Of a DNA stretch of 64,000 bases, positions 1 through 13,400 are shown piece after piece. This DNA comes from Lingula anatina (lineage: Eukaryota > Brachiopoda > Lingulata > Lingulida > Lingulidae): the NCBI RefSeq assembly GCF_001039355.2, contig NW_019773925.1:238066-302065 (forward strand), read 5' to 3'. The stretch's first letter is position 1. Every line of letters begins with the position of its first letter. A program made the position numbers and the translations under genes. The notes beneath the pieces are model-generated. The model saw only the letters and a program-made list of their open reading frames with translations. It searched no databases and had not been told where the DNA came from.

Positions 1-1410
1 GTAATCTCATCAGGGGAGTTTCACCATCTATGACGAAACACGAAAACTGACCATCCAATGCCCATTCAATATCCATTAAAATATTTCAAAGCTGACCAGC
101 AGTGGACACAGGCAGGTGGAGAATGACACACTGACCACCTCTGCATCCAAGCTGACCGCTGGGGACGTCATCCTGTCAGGTGGATATCAAGACTTTCCTT
201 GTCAACCATGGTCGCTTAACTGGCCATGTCATCCCGGCTACTAATTAGTTATCATTAGTGACAATAAAAATAACTAATGAGGATTGTGAGGGGGACAATG
301 GCTCCATTTGCTTATCAGGGGCACCTGCTAATACCCTTCTGGCCAAATACCAGGGGCTATCAGTCAGTCTGGACGGGCAAGATAATATTCATTTTACTGA
401 CGGCAAGAGAGAATTTCTTTCAAGTCTGTATGCAGATAAGCCACTGATGTGTTCAAAAATATTAAAATTATGAGACATTTTGAAACAGATGACTTAAGTC
501 GTACAGTCATTTTTACTGTAAAATTTTTAACTATTAATGAAGACAGTCTCTGATGTAAGTGATGACATCAGTGTAATTTCCTTGACACAGTAGAGTTAGG
601 GCATTACATACTATTTTTAAAGTTCATTTTATAAAACATTTTAACAAGATTCAATACAAATATATTAAATTAATTTACAAAACAATAAAATAATTTTTTC
701 ATTGATTTGCCTTTTTCCCAGAAAATGTTTCTTGGCTTCATTTTAACTTTATTCTAAATTTGATATATGACAAGAAAGTGTTTTATTGTCTTCAACTAAC
801 TCTTCATTTACATTGTACTCACCAACATCAAAAATGTTCTCATCAAAAAAAGTTGAAGCAAAATGTCCACAGCAAATGCTGCACATGGAATATTCATATG
901 CCATGACATGCTCTATGCCTTAATGACAATACTTGGAGTGTCAGCTATTCACATTTATGCTAGAATTTCATGTATTAACAAATTTTGATGTAGAGACATG
1001 ACTACGCATACATACCAAGTTAATTAGCTGGAGTACTTGACATAACAGTGTTATCACACTGAGGCACAACCCAACACAATCACTGTCACAGCAAACACAA
1101 TCCACGCCAATACATGCAGGGGCCAACACACTCACTTCTCATGTTTTTTTAATTTAGTCAGATTCTACTGTGTGTTACAAAGTATAAACAAATAAGCAAA
1201 TAAGAAACATCACCTTTTATAATTTGTTTTACACTGCTATATTTTTTTGTGCATCAAAAACTGATAATCTACTGAAATGTGCTCCTGAATAGCACTTCAA
1301 TCAGATAAATTGCGATTTCATTTTTATTAAATTGAAATCAAGTATTTAGCTCATTTTGGTCCAGCCTTTAGGGACACCCTGTACAGCAGTCTGCAAGCCA
1401 AGGTACTTAC
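1..1410. other. probable 3' intron of NAXD; no exon seen
   Basis: AT-rich sequence left of the last visible NAXD exon, which ends in a consensus donor (GTAAGT on the minus strand, 1405-1410). I looked for the missing NAXD C-terminus on the minus strand and did not find it. A 71-codon plus-strand frame at 258-473 has no recognisable motif and is probably chance. Confidence 0.5.
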
Positions 1411-4400
1411 TTGTCAACTTTTCTGTCAACAGCCCAGTTTGCCCAATGGACGAATGTCCCCATGGTTCCTGAGAGGAGATCTCCCTGTCCCCCACATCTC
1501 CTAGGACCTCCCTCAGCACTGCACACTAATACTGGAATATAGGACACAGTGTTTACAATGGTATAGTAAAGTTCACATAGTGGACAAATGTAACCATGAA
1601 TCTAGTCACTAATTCTCTCTCTCTCTCACTATGTGTGTGTGTCACACAGTGGACAAATACAACCATAAATACAGACCTTGATTCTCTCTCTCTCTCCGTG
1701 TGTGTGTCTGTGTGAGAGTGTGTGTGTGTGTGTGATATAGTGAAACTGTTGTACATTCTCTGTCCTGCCCCTCCCCTCTCTACCTGGCTTTTAACTCTCT
1801 CCCTCTCTCTTTCTGTACTATTTGCAAGGATTTTCCTTTTTAATGAATACCAAACCACTCCAACATATAGGACTGACTACTTTACAACACATACAAAAAT
1901 AATGATACTGTGATATAATTTCAATTTCTGATTACAGGTATACAGAAATCAATATTTACGTAACAAGCCATTAACAGTAATGACTGCAATGAACTATATA
2001 AGAATACCCTATATATAGCAATATCATGAGATAGATACAATGATCTCTACTTCATATTTGTTACAATTAATGAACATAAGAGTGACTGTAGCCCCTGAAA
2101 TATCTTATGAGTCTTCCTCTTATTTTTAACACCTCCAACAAAAGAAGCTTGGAAAACGTGCTAATTCTGATGTCACAGATATCTACCTTGGTACTAAGTA
2201 TTATGTACTATTCACTAGTTGTTTTCTTATACTGTATTTAACACCTTTCCTGAGTCAACATCTCCACTATAAAAGGAGATGGAAAACATATGCTAGTTAA
2301 GGACAGTCACCATATATACTCTGAAATTCAGGGCATTATGGTACTTACAATGGTTGATTAACAAAGAGACTCCAACAATTGTTAGCATTGAGTTCGAAAA
2401 GCCATAGTTCTCAGACAACAGCTTGTGTCCAGCTCAAAAGTCATAGTCATCTTTATTAAAATTTCATAAGCATATATAACACGCAGAAAAGTAAAAATAT
2501 AATTTTGTCACGTATGCCATTTCATTTAGCAAGTGAGAAACACCGGGAGGCAATCCTTCCACGCAATTAAATACAAACATACCTTGAGATGTTTTTTTTT
2601 AATTAAAGGACCTTTTTTTTATTATATAAATCCCCCCTCCATGGTGACTCATCTTACACCCGGAAAATTTCCTCTATCACAATACTTCAGGCTACATTTC
2701 AAATTTACCTGAAATAGCTTAATTGGGGACAATGCACCACAGTGATTTTCTACTGTTATCTAATAATTGTAGTGGTGATTGGGGTCTATTGTAGAATTAT
2801 AGTACATAAGCTGTATACATTGCACCAGTAACTGGGTAAGAATGTAGTTCATATTACTGTAAAATATACAATTTTCCATATAAAGAGGTGAGTTCAAAGT
2901 TTTATTTTTTAACAATAAAAATAAGTTTTTTATATGTCCACCAAATTAATACTGTTTCAGTTTTTACAGCATATCACATCTTTATAATCTACACTTACAT
3001 CAACTGTATGCATGCAGTACTAACAAAATTGTACAATTAAAATCAGTTGAATTAGATTACACCTCTTACTTTGCAAAATGACATGAATTCTGAACCACGC
3101 AATTGCAATGAGCAGCAGAATTAAAGACTCTGGGAAAAATGCTACAAGGCTATATCATTACACAAATTTTCCTGATGCTACAGGGCATTTTTCATTTCCG
3201 ATTATTTCTAATGCTTGGTGAGTCATTCAAGAAGTGATCGTAGAATCTGTCACTACAATGATCTCTTACTATTAATTGATACTGATACTTAATGCATTTG
3301 CATTAAACAAGTAGTTCCCTCACAGCTATCTTGTAACATATATCCCTGATAAAAAACATCGCTAAAATAAGTTAATTAAACCAAGGGGAATACGCCTCCT
3401 CAACTAAACACTTTCTCTTCATTAACGGTACAACTCATGATAAAATGACACCTTTGGTTAAATACTCTGCTGAGATTTCCTCGTAATTCCCAGAGACTCC
3501 CTACCTAGATCAGCTAGCCTTCCTCAGTGGTGTTATGTTCTTGTAGTAGATGGTTTCTGAGAAACTATTGTTACCCTGCAGTGTTTCCTGGAGTGTCCAT
3601 TCACAGTGATGCTTTGACATGGATATCCATCATTGTGGAGGTCTTTTTCTCTGCCTCTGACATGATCAATATGTGGAAATGACTCTTTCAGACAACTTTC
3701 AATAAAAGGCAGGTAAAAGAAAAACCTCGGGAGGTCTAACCTATTCTTCTACGTAATGTTGATACAGATAGAATGTATGTTGTGATAAAACTATTTCAAT
3801 AAAGCCTCAGAAAGGAGACCTGAGACCTAGACCTATTGGACCAAATACTACAACAATAAGTATGGCACAGTCTGAAGTATACTCATGCATTCTTACCAAT
3901 TACAAAATAAGATAAAAATCTATGCTGGCAAAATTATACCAATCAAGAAATGTGGGGTAGATCTAGCTGCTTATTTTGGTGTCAAAAGCCCAACATCATG
4001 TAAAAAAATAACAAAGGAAATATATATAAACAAGCATAGGTCAAACGAAGAAAAAGAATTCGTAGTAATAAGAAGAATAAGGACTTATAGACCTGCTTGG
4101 CCATGCCGCAAGCAATAAAAATGTGAATGCTTGCAGTTGACAACACTGTATACTAATGATAATAGTTACAAAAATCAACAACATTTTAGGACATGGTGTA
4201 CCTTGGAGATTTTAATCACCTTTAAAGAGGAATGGTGTAAATTTCCAGGAAAATCTCAATTTTTAATAAAACATTTTGCAATACAAAAGTCTAATGTTCA
4301 CTGTGTACCTCTTAACCTTTTGCTACACCAATACACCATGTAAATCCATTTTAGCAAATCAAAAATGAAACTTAAAATTTAAAAATGCTTATGACGAAAA

Positions 4401-7400
4401 ATAGCTAAAATACAACAGAACAGAACTATATGGAGACATCGCTCACCTGCATAATATCTTCAGTACATATGCAATGTCATTAATGGGTTGTCATGAAACT
4501 GTCACTGTGTTCACATAACCAAGTAAGTCATACATACATGTATATCACAATGGGTGCATTCACAACAGCAGACTAACTAGTCCGAGGATCAAATATAGAA
4601 ACCCACTAAAAAGCTTGCCGTCCAATCCACTAATAGACACTGAATAGATCCCCCGTTTGGAAGTATTCAAGTGGGTCGGCCATATTTGACCCTAGGACTA
4701 GTTAGTCCACTGTTCTGAATGCGGCCAATGTACATGATGTACCAGCACACAGCAGGGAAAATATAATCATCTTAGAAAAACCAAATAAGCTCCACAGTGT
4801 GACTGTGACTACTGCATATGTAACTTCTTCACACATCAATACACAGCATGTTTTTCCAAGCAACGGATAATTAAAAAGACACCACCTTCCGCGCTTGCTC
4901 AATACTATGTATCAAATATTAATTGTAGTGGCCACTGAGGTTTGGAAATTGTCATCGTGGGCAGGTGCAAGCAGTGTACAGATAATACCAGATGAGTCTT
5001 TTCAGAGATACAGCAGCTTTGTCATGCAGTGTTGAATGTGCATGAAGAATCATGCAGTACTAAAATCAATTTTTTTCAATTAAGGTGGGAATGTAGGTTT
5101 GAGATTTTCTCTTAAAATAAAGGTCTTGGCTTTTTTATTCCTGTCACATTCATTTAATGCATCTTCAAAATATCTAATTATGCTTGGAACACAGCTCCAA
5201 CTTCATCGTGTGACGTAATATTGGGATTTTGGGGACAAAAACACCATTTTTATACACCTGATTTTCTCAGGCACCTGGACAGCTATAAACTTGCTTTTGA
5301 TGGCATTATAACACTTGAACAAAGTACTACAGCATGGAGTCAGGGATTTTTCTTCAGACACTTATTGTTGATTTTATCTATAAAAACGTGAAATTACATC
5401 AAAATTTTAGGGAATTTTCACTTTCAAAGTCTATAAATTAGAAAAGAGAGGATCAATCAAAATTTCTCAAAAAGCACTTTTAGTGCATACTTTTCATAAT
5501 TAGCATGGTGAATTTGGTCTCCCTCAGGTGTACAGGTAGACAGTTATAGCTTGCTAAGATAACGCTATCTCGTCAATATTGAAAGCAAAGAAAACGAGCA
5601 AAAACCCTTTCAGGGAGGTTAATTGTCCAAATTAGCAAATTAAATTGTTGACAGCTTTACCTGTTATCGTTCTGACGATCGCGAAGATGGGTACTCTATT
5701 GCCGGTTGAAATTAGCTTGTTTGCATGCATTTGGATGTCTTGTCCACATTCGCTAAGCGAAAAATGGTTCGAAACCATGGTCGTGTTACAGGACGCCGAT
5801 CGAACCATCAACAAGAAATAGACGCAACCAAAAAGGCTTTGTTAGAGGAAATATCTAAAGTTGCACCCCGATGCTTGGGCCGAATTGCCCAAGTTGCATA
5901 GATAATGAAGATTTTTAAAATGTAACAACTGCATCGAGCTGTTGTCGAAAATGGATAGAAAGTATGACGATTGTTGTCACGGGTAGCAAGCAACGGAATT
6001 TTCTTCTATTTTTTGCGTATCTCAAAAAGTTAACAAGAAAATCGAAAGAGCGCGTGTAACAACAAGCAATATTCAAGGGAGAACGCGCATTTCGAGCAAA
6101 TCCAATGTGTCGGAAAAGATTCATCTTAGCGCTGATCACAATCAAGAGCGACTATCAAAACAGCTTAAGCGGAACAATAGGCAATGCTTTGCCGATCGCT
6201 GTTTATGACAAAGGGGACATGGCGCATCCCTGTTCTATTGTTTCCCTGGACGTACTGATGCTGCTAAGGCCCGCCCACCGAGTTTACCCATGCCAACGGC
6301 TCTTGACAACAAAGGCGGGGCATAGACCAGGCCACCGGTGCCAATGTGTGCAGCATCACAATCCTCAGAAAAAACATATTTTTTGTTCAAAATGTAAAAA
6401 TCTTATTCTGTTAAACGTTAGATACACATTTAACCAATAATTAGACATAAAAAAACAAAAACTAGAGGATCAGAGAGGCGATACCGCCTCCGAATATTGT
6501 ACCACCAGCTGGAGCAAGCACATTCTTATAGACCCCCACATACACAAAAGAAGGGACACAGCCACCAGTCTTATGCTTGACAAGCTGNGATTCTAAGACA
6601 ACAAACCCCCCCTCATGCAATGACTTATTACCAAACATATATACATGTATACAGAAAGACTATACCCAATCAATAGCAGATGACAATTTATATTACAATA
6701 TGCTGAAACCTTATAAATTTCAGGTCATGTCACATACCTTCTTATTTATCTGTGAAAACTAATAATAATTTGCCAGAATATGTTCCGATTCATCGACTAA
6801 TTCCACAGAAAAAGCTGACCTTTCACTACTGTGGCCTAGCAGAGAGTGTTCTAGAGGAGGGAAGTGACATTTTGTCACAGCCGGAACTTGGTTTGATACA
6901 CTTGGCAGGTCTGAAATTACCTGTCATTGGTTGACTCTTTGATACTGTAAATCTGATTTTAAATGCAGTCAGGATTTTTATCACGTCATTCTGTGTAGAA
7001 CTCAGAGGAAGTCGATCACCCATACTGACCACATGAATGGTTGATGCCACATGAATGTAAAAGTACAAAAGAATCGGCACAAGAGTGATTTAGTAGACGA
7101 CAATTAATGAAGATGAAAAGTAGAATCATGATAATTCTTCAACAAAAAATTACATTTAATTAATTTCATTTACATCAAAATATACCAGTGGTAAAAAGGT
7201 GGTGACAAAAAAGTCAAACAAGCTCTGTTAAATTGGATTTTACAGTTATCTGATATTTCACGGTTATTTCCATCATGGTAGTAGAAAAATGGAGGACATG
7301 CAATCTGAGACCATTTCCGATTCTAATCGCTCGACTGGGTTAGCTGTCACCAAATGAAAAATGATTAATAGAAATCATCCAAAACACAGAAATCACCCAG

Positions 7401-10400
7401 TCTTAAAGTCTGCTGCCATTGTGAAACCAAATATGGGGGTTGATAGAAATCTTAACATTGATCTCAAGAATAAAGAAAAATCTGTAAGAATTATGGGTAG
7501 AAAAAAAAAATAGGTTTAAGTATTTGATTTAAGCAACTGTGTACACATTTAACTTATCTTAAAGGCAAAATGGGTTGAAATACCTAATCTAACTTGCCTT
7601 AAAATATGTATTCTTTCAACATAAAACTTCTAAACATGAATCAAACATGTAATAAGCATTTCTTATGTACTCCAGACTTTTTTTGAGATTATCAAAATTT
7701 TACCGATGGTATGAAGACAAATATGAAAATATAAAAAATTATAAGTTAGAGCCGCAAAATATCAATTACAGAAATAGAAAAAGAGATAAAAATATCAATC
7801 TCCCTACTAAGACTTATCAGCTAAAATAAACATTTTGTACATGAGTTCCATTTCTTGTCATTCTGATTCAAGCTGGAAATAAAATCATGTCACTGGATGG
7901 TTATCAATTAGCAGCATGACTAGTACGGAGATAACCAGGGGATGCTAACACCATTTTCCAAATCCTGTAATATTTCTGAACAAAGACCTGCCAGTCACTT
8001 GAGCCCTACCTGAGTAGATATTGTGATTACAAAAGCTGAATTAAAATGAAAGGTAAGAAAAATCTAATTTGCAACATGAATAAGCATCCGGTGCTGTCCC
8101 TATCTGAGGAAAGAGGGTTAAATAATCTAAATTATCATGTGATCAGGTTTCTAACATAAAAACTCAAATGTGATGTTTATTTGAAATTAATTTGATCAGT
8201 TCTGCAGAAAAAAAAGGAAAAAAACTCCAGTTATCTTCGGTCTGCTGAGTAGCACTATCAAAGAAAAATATAAAGAAAGACTGAAAAAATTCCAAAGGGA
8301 AAAATTGCTAGACACCTCTTCATCAACATTTTAGATCAAATGATCTCATATATCAACTAGCATCCACATTTGTATCTTCACAAATTTCTTGTAACATTAA
8401 ATGAAATATTTACATCTCTGTTACTTTTTTATCTGAATTATTGAATCCCCTACAGGGCTTACTCTAAAAACTGTATTATTGTACACAAAACATTTGGGCT
8501 AAATTATCTGTGATACAAATTTTTAGGACTGAAACTACTGAGAACCATCTCATCATTTCCACATTTTCTCTTGCTCCCCTCTCTCTCTCTGCCTAAACTA
8601 ATACGTAGTTCTTTCATTTATGCATTCAACCTCAAAGAATTAAATTGTACCAAAAAATACAGCAACACCTGATCACAAATACATGCTCTTAGTCATAATG
8701 CTATCACGCCTCCAGACACCTGAATTCTTCTACATCTAGTTAAGTGAAAATGGCAAAACCTTTTTTTAAACTGCTAATACTACAGTTCAAAAGCAAATGA
8801 AAAACCCTAGTTTTCTCACTGGTCTTAATTGATCCAGTAATACATTTGAGTGGCCAAAGCTTTTAACGCCAGTCTAGATCTGGTTCTCTCCACTCTGCTG
8901 CCCTGTGATAATTAATGCTTTTAGGAAAGTGTTGGTCATGCAACAGGGCATAGAAAACCCGAGTTATAGGTCCACATTCAGAATAGATGATCCTAGTTCT
9001 AACTGATCCACGGACCAAATATAGCCAATCACACTTCAAAGGAGATACTGCTAATTCCTGATGGTCTCCCCCTCTGCCTCCACCCGCACCATTAAACGGA
9101 TTAAATCTCGACTCCGAGATTTAATTGCTAGGCTCCTGCAGTGATGGCGCGTGGATCATCTTTTCTGAATGGGGCCTTAGAGTCATAGCTGCAAGTTTCC
9201 TTTTAGAAACATAGCTGTCATACTGAATTCAAAAATATTCAGTGGAGAGGAGAGTCACAGCCTAGCTGTGCCCTGACATCCTGACTGGATATATCCATCT
9301 GACATTAATGCATTTGGTGTTATCTGCTTTATTTACAAATGACAAGGGGGCAAAAATACAGCTACATCTCCTATATATAACTTCCCATCATACTGATTAC
9401 ACTATTACAGAAACAGTGTGTTACAAATAAATTTATAAGGAAATCAGACATTATATTTAAAAATATAGTAACAAATTCTACAGAGGGCAAGTATATAAAA
9501 AGGTTATGTAGCTCACCAGGACAACCTCCAACTGGTAACTGTCAAGTTACTTCCATCGCAGTTTTTCCAATGATATTACTCTCTTATAAAGCAGGTCTCT
9601 TTCCTGCTATTTCCAAATAGGAAACGAGCAGCTTCCTGCAACAACTACATCTGACATCAGAATCAATATCAACTATGGTTACACAGTCACTATACATGTG
9701 CAGGTAGAGGAAAATTCATCTGATTTAAAATTTAATAAAGCTAAATCGTAATCAAACCAGAGTCTGCTAACCCCCCCTCCCCGAGGACCCCCAACTCTTC
9801 CAATATCCTAGGCCAGCCATTGTGCAGTCTGTGCAATTCATCAAAACAGGAAAAACAATTATGACTATTAATATTAAACAAACATGGTATTCTTTGACTT
9901 TTGTAGGAAGCAAAGGTTCACCATCAGTGTGAGGACTGGTAACACTGTTTTTATCTTCTTGAAGCCTTTCAACCTAATTTAAGTACTTTTTGACAGTTCT
10001 ATTAAGTGCAGACAATGTAACATAGAGATGTCAACATTCAAATGTAAGGCAAAGCAATTTGTTTGTGCCAACTACACAGGTGAAGAAACAAAACACTGTC
10101 ATTTTACACCAACCAAGAGAGTTACCTGTGAAGCTATAGTGTAATGTGAAAGAGATCTAACTGGTAACAAGGATCACCTTACACATTTCCATCACATCAA
10201 GTATCAACTGAAAAGATATTTTTGGCTTTTATTCACATTTCATGACTTTAGTAGTCCCCTTAGAACTGGATTGCGTTAGAGGTGCTGCAACTAGCAATAG
10301 ACTAGTGAAAGATACAGGTATTGCGTTAGAGGTACTGCAACTAGCAATAGTGAAAGATGCAGGTGACAGACCTTTATTCCCATCTGAAATGACATCATGG

Positions 10401-13400
10401 TCTCCCTTCTGCACTATGGTGACATTCCCAAGGGCCTTGGACAGCTGGGTGACATTCTCAACTGCCTCTAATGGGTCAGGTTTGTGGCCCATCTGTGGAA
10501 TTTACATGTTTTTATGAACATTTTCTCAAATCCAGTGCAAAAATCTTTGGAAACTGAGTCAGATAATATTGTTTAATTGTATTATATTTAAAAAAATAAA
10601 TAAATAAAAAAGATGTCTAATACAAAAAAAAAAAATTTTTAATTTGGCTTAAAAAAAACAAAATAATAATTATAATAAGCCTAACATTAAAGAAAGGTAT
10701 ATATTTTAATATTTTAAAAACTGAAAATTTACCATTTTTTGAAAAAGTCTTTCAAATTCCACAACATTGGGTGTCAGTATTGTCTTGGTGTAACTCTTTA
10801 TCACATCTGGGTCCTGGGTGACCAGGAATAATCCATCCTGTAAATATAAAAGGAAGATATAACAAAGTGAAATCATGATAAACGTACCACCAGGACTGCT
10901 GATGGCAACTTTGGTAGGTCTTTAGACATTATTTCTTAAGGGGTTTTCCAAAAGATCATAATCAAAAATAACATATGGAAATAAATAACGTAAATAATGT
11001 TGAACATCTCCTTCTTTGGTCATGTTAAATCAGTAGTGTACAGGGAGACAAATACTCGTATAATACATTCAAACTGTAAGCTCCAATATGTGTCAAAGTC
11101 CAGCATTTGATAAACATGTTAATGCAAATTACATTCTAGGTTTCACCAATCCTAATCTGAAACCATATCACTGTCTCCTCTCATAAAACAAAGACAAAAC
11201 AATAATATAAAGAAGGTTGTACATGTTATTACTTACAGCATCTATAACGAGTGGTATTTCAAGTTCCTTGGCTTTTTCTATCACACCCTGCAATTAGACA
11301 CATAGACATTTGGTGACTTCTAAACATGGAAAGGGTATATCTTTGAAGCATGATTAAAAACAAGAATGTAATTTAAACTTAATATGTTTTTAAAAATACT
11401 AAGTTAAAATGACACCTTTGAAAAATATAAATACAAATATATATATAAATAAGACATGTAAAATAAAATAAAACAATATAATTTCCAGTTTGATATTTTT
11501 AAAATCTTGCTGATACAAATTTCAAATGATGGAAAATCAGTAATTTGTACAAGTTTTTGAAAATTGATGACTGTCACAAAACTTTATTATAAAAACTGTT
11601 TACTCTATACTTGTGTGCTGTGCTTTATATCGAACCTTAACTGTCTGAAGGATAGGGGCGGTCCTCCCCAACCCTGGACCAATCACCATGCTCTGAAACC
11701 TTGGCAACCACTGATTGACTTCTGTCACAGCAGAGGGGTGGTCACTGACAGTAAGAATAAAAGGTAACATAATTTTTTTTATATATTTTCACGGAACTAT
11801 TGTCTTCAAACAACAGACAACTGGTATAAACAGAAATTTTGCTGAAATTTGAAGAAGAGAATTCAGGCTTAAAATACAGTAAGATATACAGTACAGCACG
11901 CAAATACAGTGTCACACAAATGTACTTAAATAAACTGTGACCAGAGGTAAATATTACTGTAAATGCTTCTGATTCTGCTTTAGTGCAGTAGGTAATTGGA
12001 TCCTGGGGTCCTGAACAACCTGCAGGCTACACGTTTTTCTGACAAAGACTGTATAAAGATCATTTTAACTTTGGTGATTTTAGTTTTTTTACTGCTGCAA
12101 TGATCTGCACATTTATTGTGTCTGGCATTTTTATGCTATAAACAACCACTATCAACTTCTGATTTTCCATCAAAATTCTTACATTAAATTTGAGATGTTC
12201 ATACAAGCCCATTACCGCTGAAAGTGTTTGACCTTGTTACCATTAACATAATACTTCTTTGTTTCTGTAAGTGTGCTGTCCTGTATACCTTTACTACTTG
12301 TGTTTTAGCCTCGTTAAGCCCCAAGCCTGGCCCTATGACCACAGCATGGACAGGGCCAAAATCCCCAACAGGTGGCAGCCAGCTCGCTATCTCCTCTACT
12401 GCATTGGTGGCATCACTGGAATAAAGTGACAGAATGACCTTCAGAGTGCTACCGATTAAACCAATCTGCAAGAATGTTGGTAATATTGAACAATAACATT
12501 GATTTAAATACAAACACAGTACTCACAGAATAGGGTGAACAATGAGCTCAGGGCTGTAAGACTTGATAACTGTGGCAGCATCTCTGGTACAGAACACATG
12601 GGACAGGTCTGCTCCCTGGAAGATAATGATCTTTGTCATCACTGGTCCCAAACACCTTCCCACCCAGACATGCTGAAACTGTCGGTCCGATCAGTCATGA
12701 CCGGCAAAATTTGTCTGGACCGGTAAAAAATTGGACTTGGTTTTCAGCATGTCTGCTCCCCCCCCCCCCCCCAATTTACAACTTATTTTTTAATCTTTAG
12801 AAGGTTTGAACCAAAATAATGATAAGAATGAGACATTACAGCATTATCAACAAATGTTTATACAGTAAATCAAAAGAAATGTAATATTTACCAGTTTCAA
12901 AGCTGAGATTGCTGCAAAATATGGAGCCCCAGTGTACCTAAAACAGACAATTTAAATTAGAATAAAACAGCATAAGTCAGAATAACACAGTTAAGTTGTT
13001 GCTTAATATAAATATATTATTAACTCCTGTTACAAAGGACTCACAATTCCTACATTACTAGCAATACCAGAGGCTTAACTGCCTTCTATTAAATAATAAA
13101 TACAATCACATTCCAAGCTGACCAAATCAAAACCTTTCATGCTAACTTCATCTTGCTCGCTTACTCCTGACATCCTCCCACCACTGCAATGCGACCTGCC
13201 TGACCTTTATGAAGGTCAAAAGTCAACGGTGGAATGATTGCTTTCACCATGTCCAGCATTACGGCACTGTTCACGAGATGATCAGCCATGTGTCTCTTCA
13301 ACGGAGGAAGACCTGGAAGGGCAGTGAAAGAAGTTAAAAGCTGATTGAGTTACATAATGCTAATTTTGAACATTGCACAGATTTGCTATAATTTCAAAAA

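Larger units (their letters stand above)
1532..10371. other. large NAXD intron with transposon remnants
   Basis: An 8.8-kb intron, bounded by the donor after 10372 and the acceptor before 1531. It holds CT/GT simple repeats (about 1615-1740), two MITEs with the same terminal inverted repeats (4553-4726 and 8969-9176), a decayed coding relic (5766-6208) and a single-N assembly join at 6588. The rest is AT-rich with no exon I can support. Confidence 0.7.

Noticed and set aside
6465-6510. GC-rich hairpin-like GGAGGCGGTATCGCC as a possible snRNA end
   Set aside because: Compared from memory with U1, U2, U4, U5 and U12; no match and no promoter elements.
9063-9090. Possible NAXD GGQGD exon from Gly-like codons on the minus strand
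   Set aside because: Belongs to a MITE; the true GGQGD exon is at 1411-1531.
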